Source of the DNA: Closterium sp. Naga37s-1
Lineage: Eukaryota > Streptophyta > Zygnematophyceae > Desmidiales > Closteriaceae
Direction of reading: 5' to 3'
Length of the DNA stretch: 64,000 nt
Assembly: GCA_947471745.1 (NCBI GenBank)
Contig: CANJKZ010000169.1
Coordinates: forward strand, 4,304,501 to 4,368,500
This document shows, piece after piece, positions 59,701 to 64,000 of the stretch. How positions within the stretch are numbered: position 1 is the stretch's first letter; each line of letters opens with the position of its first letter. The notes under the pieces are model-generated. The model was not told the origin of the DNA, did not search any database, and worked only from the letters and a program-made list of their open reading frames with translations. The translations under genes were made by a program, and so were the position numbers.

Positions 59701-62700
59701 GCACGCCACTCACATCGCTCTCCCCGCTCCCGCTCGCTCTCCTGCGCCGAACAACATTGCCGGTTGCCCTCCCGCTCCCACCCACACTGCTGCTCGACCT
59801 CCCACTCCCTCCCACACTGCCACTCGACCTGCCACTCCCATGCTCCTCACTGCTGCGCCCACTGCCCGCCCCTCCACCTCCCCGTGCCGCACCCACACTG
59901 CGTCCATCCAGGGCCGCACCCGCCTCACTCCCCACCCTGCCCGTTGCCTGCTGCGCCACTGGCGTGGCATGGGCAGAGTCAAGAGCAGGGGAAAGGTGGG
60001 AAGCAGAGGACGGGTGGGCAGCAAAGGACGGGTGGGCAGCAGGGTGAGGGTGGGGGACAGGCACATGGGCTGATTGGGTAGCTGCATGTGAGCTGCGTTG
60101 CTCAGGCGCCCTTGCTCCCACTGCCTTGTGCAGTGCAGGCTGAGGGGAGGATGGGCGCTGCAGCGGCGTGACTGAGGGGCGCTCCTGAGGGGCCGTGGAG
60201 GATCGCTGTAATGGGGCAGTTGAGGGGCGCTCTGATGCTCGTGCCCCTGCACGCCTCACACTCCCCCCAGCACTGGATACCGGGCTGGGGGAAGAGGGGC
60301 GTAGTGAGGGGGAAGAGGGGTGCAGTGAAGGGGAAGAGGGACGTGGGCGTGAGGGGGAAGAAGGGCGTAGTGAGGGGGAAGAAGGGCGTAGTGAGGGGGA
60401 AGAAGGGCGTAGTGAGGGGGAAGAGGGTCGCAGCGCGGGTAGAACGGAGCGTGGTGCCAGGGAGGGAGGGCGCAGTGGAGAAGTAGGCCCTCCAGGTGCA
60501 GCAGTGCGGGCACCAGAGGCAGCAGCAGTGGCAGCGGCAGTGGAGAGAGCAGAGGGCGGCAGGCTGAGAGTCTTCACAAGGCCTCTGGGTCTACCGGGCT
60601 GGTGATGCTGGTGCTGTGGGGGCTGCTGCTCATGGGGGTGCTGTGGGGACTGCAATAGTTGGTGCGCGGACTGGTGCTGTTGACGTTGAGAGCTTGAGCG
60701 AGCTGGGTCAGAGAGACGGGACGCAGCAGGAGCACCGTGAGAGTGAGGCACACTCAGGGCAGCAGGCGGTGGCACACTGCTGCTGCGGATCAACGCCCTT
60801 CTGCCGACTGGGCTTGTACCCACACCTACCCGTCCCTCCTTCCCAACCCCCTCTGCATGCAGCAGCTCTTGCCCTGCCATGCCCTGCTGTACGCCTCCCT
60901 GCCCATGCCCCTTCTGCACCTCAAGCTGCCCCTTCTCCCTCTCCTTCTCCTTATCCTTATCTCTCTCCTCATCCTTCCCCATCTCCTTCGTTTCCCTCTG
61001 CTCATGCGCCATCCTGTGCCCCTGCGTCTCATACTGTGCATGTCTCTGACTCTGGGACCGCGCCTCCCCCCTCACCGCGTGGCCCATCTCCTTCTCTTCC
61101 CCACGCGCCCCATACACCCACATCGGTTGCCCCCCCTGCTTCTGCCATCCTGATTTCCACGGCAATTCACGTCCCCCTTCACTGCCCCCACCACCGCCCC
61201 CACCACCGCCCCCACCACCGCCCCCATCACCGCTCCCCTCACCGCCCCCATCACTGCTCCCCTTCCCTGATTCCGCATCCCTTGCTGTGCTCTGCCCCTC
61301 CCTCTCCTCCCCTCCGCCCACACCCTCCTGCTTCCTCCCTCGGACCTCTCTGTTGACCTCGCCTCCGCCACCGCCACTCTCCTCTCTCGTTCCATCACTC
61401 ATTCTCCCCGCCTCCTGCTCTCCCTTGCCGCATCTCCCCTCCGTCTCCTCACCTCCTCTTATTCGTTCATGGCTCTCATTCGAATCCTCTACAACACTCC
61501 TCCTCCTGTCCGAGACACTTTGCAGCCCCTGTTCCTTCTTCACCTCCTTTTCCTGCTCCGTCTCTTCCACCCTTCCCTCGCAGTTTCTCTCCAACCCATC
61601 TCCCTCCCCATTCCTCTCCCCATTCCCCTCACTCTTCCGCTCTGTGTTCCTCTCTCCCTTGGCCACCCCCTCCCCCTTGCCCTCCACCCTCCGTTCCACC
61701 TCACTCAGCCCTCTCCTCCCCTCCCCATCCGGCATCCTCCCCTCGCTTGCCGCGCTCCCCTCACTCTCCTCGCCTTCCTCCTCGCCCTCTTCCACAACAG
61801 GCGTCGCCCCACCTGCACCCCACCGCTGTCTGAACGCGCGCTCCCTCAGCCGGCTGCCCTGCACGCCCCTCAGGGCATAACGAGCACGTCTTTCCGCCCT
61901 CGCCTCCCCCGCGCCCCCCGCTCCCCTCTCACCCGCCTCCGCCCCACTCCCCCCTGTCAAGCTGCACTGCTGCTGCCCCCCCACCCCGCCACTGCGCCTC
62001 CCACCAGCCCCTGCAGCAGCAGCACTCGCGGTGCTCTCGTCTTTGCCACCCCCCGCCTCCCTCCCGCCCGCCACCTTTCTCAGCAGTCCCCCCACACCCT
62101 CACGCCACCCTTCTCGCCGCTCCACTGCTATCCCCAACTCACTAGCACTGAACACCTCCCCCCCTCCCAAACTCATCCTCCGAGCCAACCGCCTCTCCGA
62201 ACCACCCAGCCCGGACCTGCGTTCCAAGCCTCCCACCGAGCCTGGCGTTCCAGGTGAGGCAGCAGCAGCAGCGAGGCCCAGGCCTAAGGACCACTGACTA
62301 AAGCTCTTCCTGTGGCGGCCTCCCCCCTCCTCCTGCAGACTAAGGTGCCGCACAAACCGCCGCTCCCCTGTTGTTCCCCCGGCTGCCTCAGGCGCCCCTG
62401 CTCGTCCTGACCCCCAATCCCTGCTTCCCCCCCTCCCAGCTGCGCCCAGACCCCTGCCAGCCAATGGGGAGCGGCCACCTGGACTGGCTGGTGGAGGGGT
62501 CCTGGGGTTTGAGTCGCTTCCCGCTGCTGACGTGGCGGCGTCCCAGTGGCCACTGCTCCGTCGGGAGATCCTTTCTTCCGGTAAGCTCAGATTCTTCTGG
62601 AAAAACCGCCCTGACCGGCTGCTGCTGCTGCTGCTGGCAGCAGTGGTAGTGACAGTGGTGGCAGCGGTGTGAGGGGGGCCAGTGGGGCTCAGGGCAGGTG

Positions 62701-64000
62701 GCGCCTTGCCAATGCTTCGACTTGACATGGATCCTGAAGGGGGCAGCCCAGGCCTGCCAGGCAACCACCCTCCTAGCCCTCCTCCTCCCCCTCCTCCTCC
62801 TGCCCGCCTTCCTCCCTCCACACCCCTGCCCTCCATCCCCCCGCCACCTCCACTGCCCCGCTCTTGCAGACTCAAGTGCCGCACAAACTGTCGCCCTCCC
62901 ACGCCCCTCCCACCGCCATCTCCCGCCCTAGCCCTAGCATCACCCCCCTCGCGTCCCCCCTCGCCCACCCGCCCCCCCTGCCCCACGGACTGGTGCAGCG
63001 CGCCTGCCCCGGCGCCTGCTCCCCTAGACCCCCAGGGGCTGCCCTGCCTGCTCACCCTCTCCTGCTGCCAACTCGCATGCTTTACCAGTGCCCTTTCCCC
63101 CGCAGCCCCACTGCTGCCCATGCCCCTGCCACCACCATCACCACCACCAGCAGAACCACTCGCAGCAGCAGCACCAGCAGAAGCAGCAGTAGCAGTACGT
63201 AAGGGACCGGGAGCAGCAAGGGCAGAGCTCCCAACACCATTCCCTCGCCTGCTGCTGCTTTGGCTGTCCGCCTCCCCCACCCTCCGCCCACTGCTGTTGG
63301 CACTACCACCACCACTCCCACTACTGCATGATTCTGACCAACCCCCCTCCCCACGCCTCTCAACCACCCGCTCCAGCCCTTTTCCCCCGTCCATCCCCCC
63401 CATCGAACCTACCCCCGAGCCTCGGATCCGAACCAGAGGCTTGGCGGCGGCGCCGATCCTCCTGGACCCTCGTTCCAGGCGGCCCACCCCTCCGCCAGCT
63501 GCTAGAGCGTCCTGCATCCTTGCCTGCTCCTGCTGCAGCTGCCGCCGCTTACGCCGCCAGTTCACCAGAAACGAGCTTGACGCCCTCACATCCGCCTCCC
63601 CTCCGCCCCCCTCCGCGCCCGCCCCTTCCCCCCCGGCTCCCCCCCCTGCTGCCAACCCCTCTCCCCCCCCACCTCCCCCCTCGCCTGAATTGAGGCGTCC
63701 CAGCCCACTGCGGCCAAACGCCGGGTCTGCAGTCTTGGGGCGCCCAGAAGATGGCGTGCCAGGGACACTCCCACTCTCCCCCCACTCCCCTCCCCCTCCA
63801 ATGCTCCCCCGAGACAGACTGCGCATCCACCCGCCTGTTCCCCCTCCCCCGCCCCCCCTCTCCCCCCTGAAGCTGCTCATCACACTCTCCTCGTCCCACC
63901 AGCTACCCACCTCGTCTTGGCCATCACCCCTCCCCATCTCGCTCCACCCATCCTCACTCCACCACCCATCCATATCCGTCTGCACCGAGCCGACGCTCGT
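54311..64000 (-). CDS. Giant low-complexity protein, more than 3,200 residues, 5' end outside window
   Basis: One minus frame is open from the right edge to a TAG at 54311, ending LPSLLERLVIGR. In-window ATGs near 63975 are not necessarily the start, because the frame continues off the edge and a GTGCAG acceptor-like site lies there. I do not recognise a domain family. Visible parts in protein order: Gly/Ser-rich N-terminus; basic phospho-site-like motifs (RQFVRHLSLQE, FFQKNLSLPEE, RRFVRHLSLQE, ARRMSLGG, GLVKTLSLPP); an acidic Glu/Gly tract; SPSLRPSSP repeats; KSPRGVEKSPRG blocks; about 33 KGKHKEE heptads; another acidic GEEGEE block; poly-Gln; a Ser/Ala-rich C-terminus with KKYTLIDPP and RRHSMPFDF. 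A highly charged, intrinsically disordered, probably scaffold-like or nuclear protein; function unknown. In-frame introns cannot be excluded. Confidence 0.7.
57836..58560 (-). repeat. 21-bp coding minisatellite (KGKHKEE)n with 231-bp higher-order structure
   Basis: About 33 copies of a 21-bp unit (plus strand GCTTCCCTTTCTCTTCCTTRT). The His codon alternates CAC/CAT from unit to unit, and the alternation slips after every eleven units (near 58030 and 58261), so blocks of 11 units (231 bp) were copied as a whole. The period is a multiple of three, so the frame is kept on both strands; the plus-strand Leu/Phe/Ser frames are shadows. Confidence 0.95.

Overview
This window is nuclear DNA from a eukaryote of the green-plant lineage. 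The genes have many GT-AG introns, and one encodes a homologue of NEF1 (No Exine Formation 1), a family I know only from plants and their relatives. Others encode an RKD-type RWP-RK transcription factor, cytosolic ribosomal protein L10 and a prolyl 4-hydroxylase with a C-terminal ShKT domain. A full eEF3-type elongation ATPase is also present; land plants lack it but some algae have it. Together with high GC content and Osser-like copia elements that have very short LTRs, this points to a streptophyte green alga (a zygnematophyte such as Closterium would fit). The organism assignment is inference.

Layout. 1-700 is an 8-bp satellite and 850-1020 a 22-bp minisatellite. 1181-5106 (-) is NEF1, cut off at its C-terminal end by the repeats or the window edge. 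5884-7109 (-) is the RWP-RK gene. 9027-26477 is one PIF/Harbinger DNA transposon (3-bp TAA target duplication, matching inverted ends, transposase plus SANT-like second protein). Two copia retrotransposons have landed inside it, one on each strand (9149-16086 and 19234-26148). 26497-27212 is a TA-flanked inverted-repeat element. 27397-30269 (-) is RPL10, 30767-36742 (-) eEF3 and 38085-41255 (-) prolyl 4-hydroxylase. 41689-42102 is a foldback element. 43.1-51.3 kb is a transcript-like region built from about eleven tandem units, each carrying a long hairpin. 51.88-52.92 kb is minisatellite. 54311-64000 (-) is an uninterrupted frame of more than 3,200 codons for a disordered, repeat-rich protein that continues past the right edge.

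The most striking signal is shared by four independent genes (NEF1, RPL10, eEF3, P4H). Their introns contain diverged copies of the neighbouring exon end, still attached to a donor or acceptor splice site. In NEF1, eEF3 and P4H most differences between copy and exon are synonymous, so the copies look as if they have been under protein-level selection. Alternative exons, junction-spanning tandem duplication from a diverged homeologue, and haplotype mis-assembly are the competing explanations. The 44-51 kb array looks like an extreme form of the same process.

The host genes are housekeeping or cell-wall genes (ribosome, translation factor, wall-protein hydroxylation, wall/plastid membrane protein, gametogenesis-type regulator). 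All lie on the minus strand, and nothing suggests they form a pathway. All exon coordinates were derived by hand from reading frame, splice sites and family resemblance. Reading phase closes exactly for NEF1 (six exons), RWP-RK (four), RPL10 (seven), eEF3 (nine) and P4H (six).
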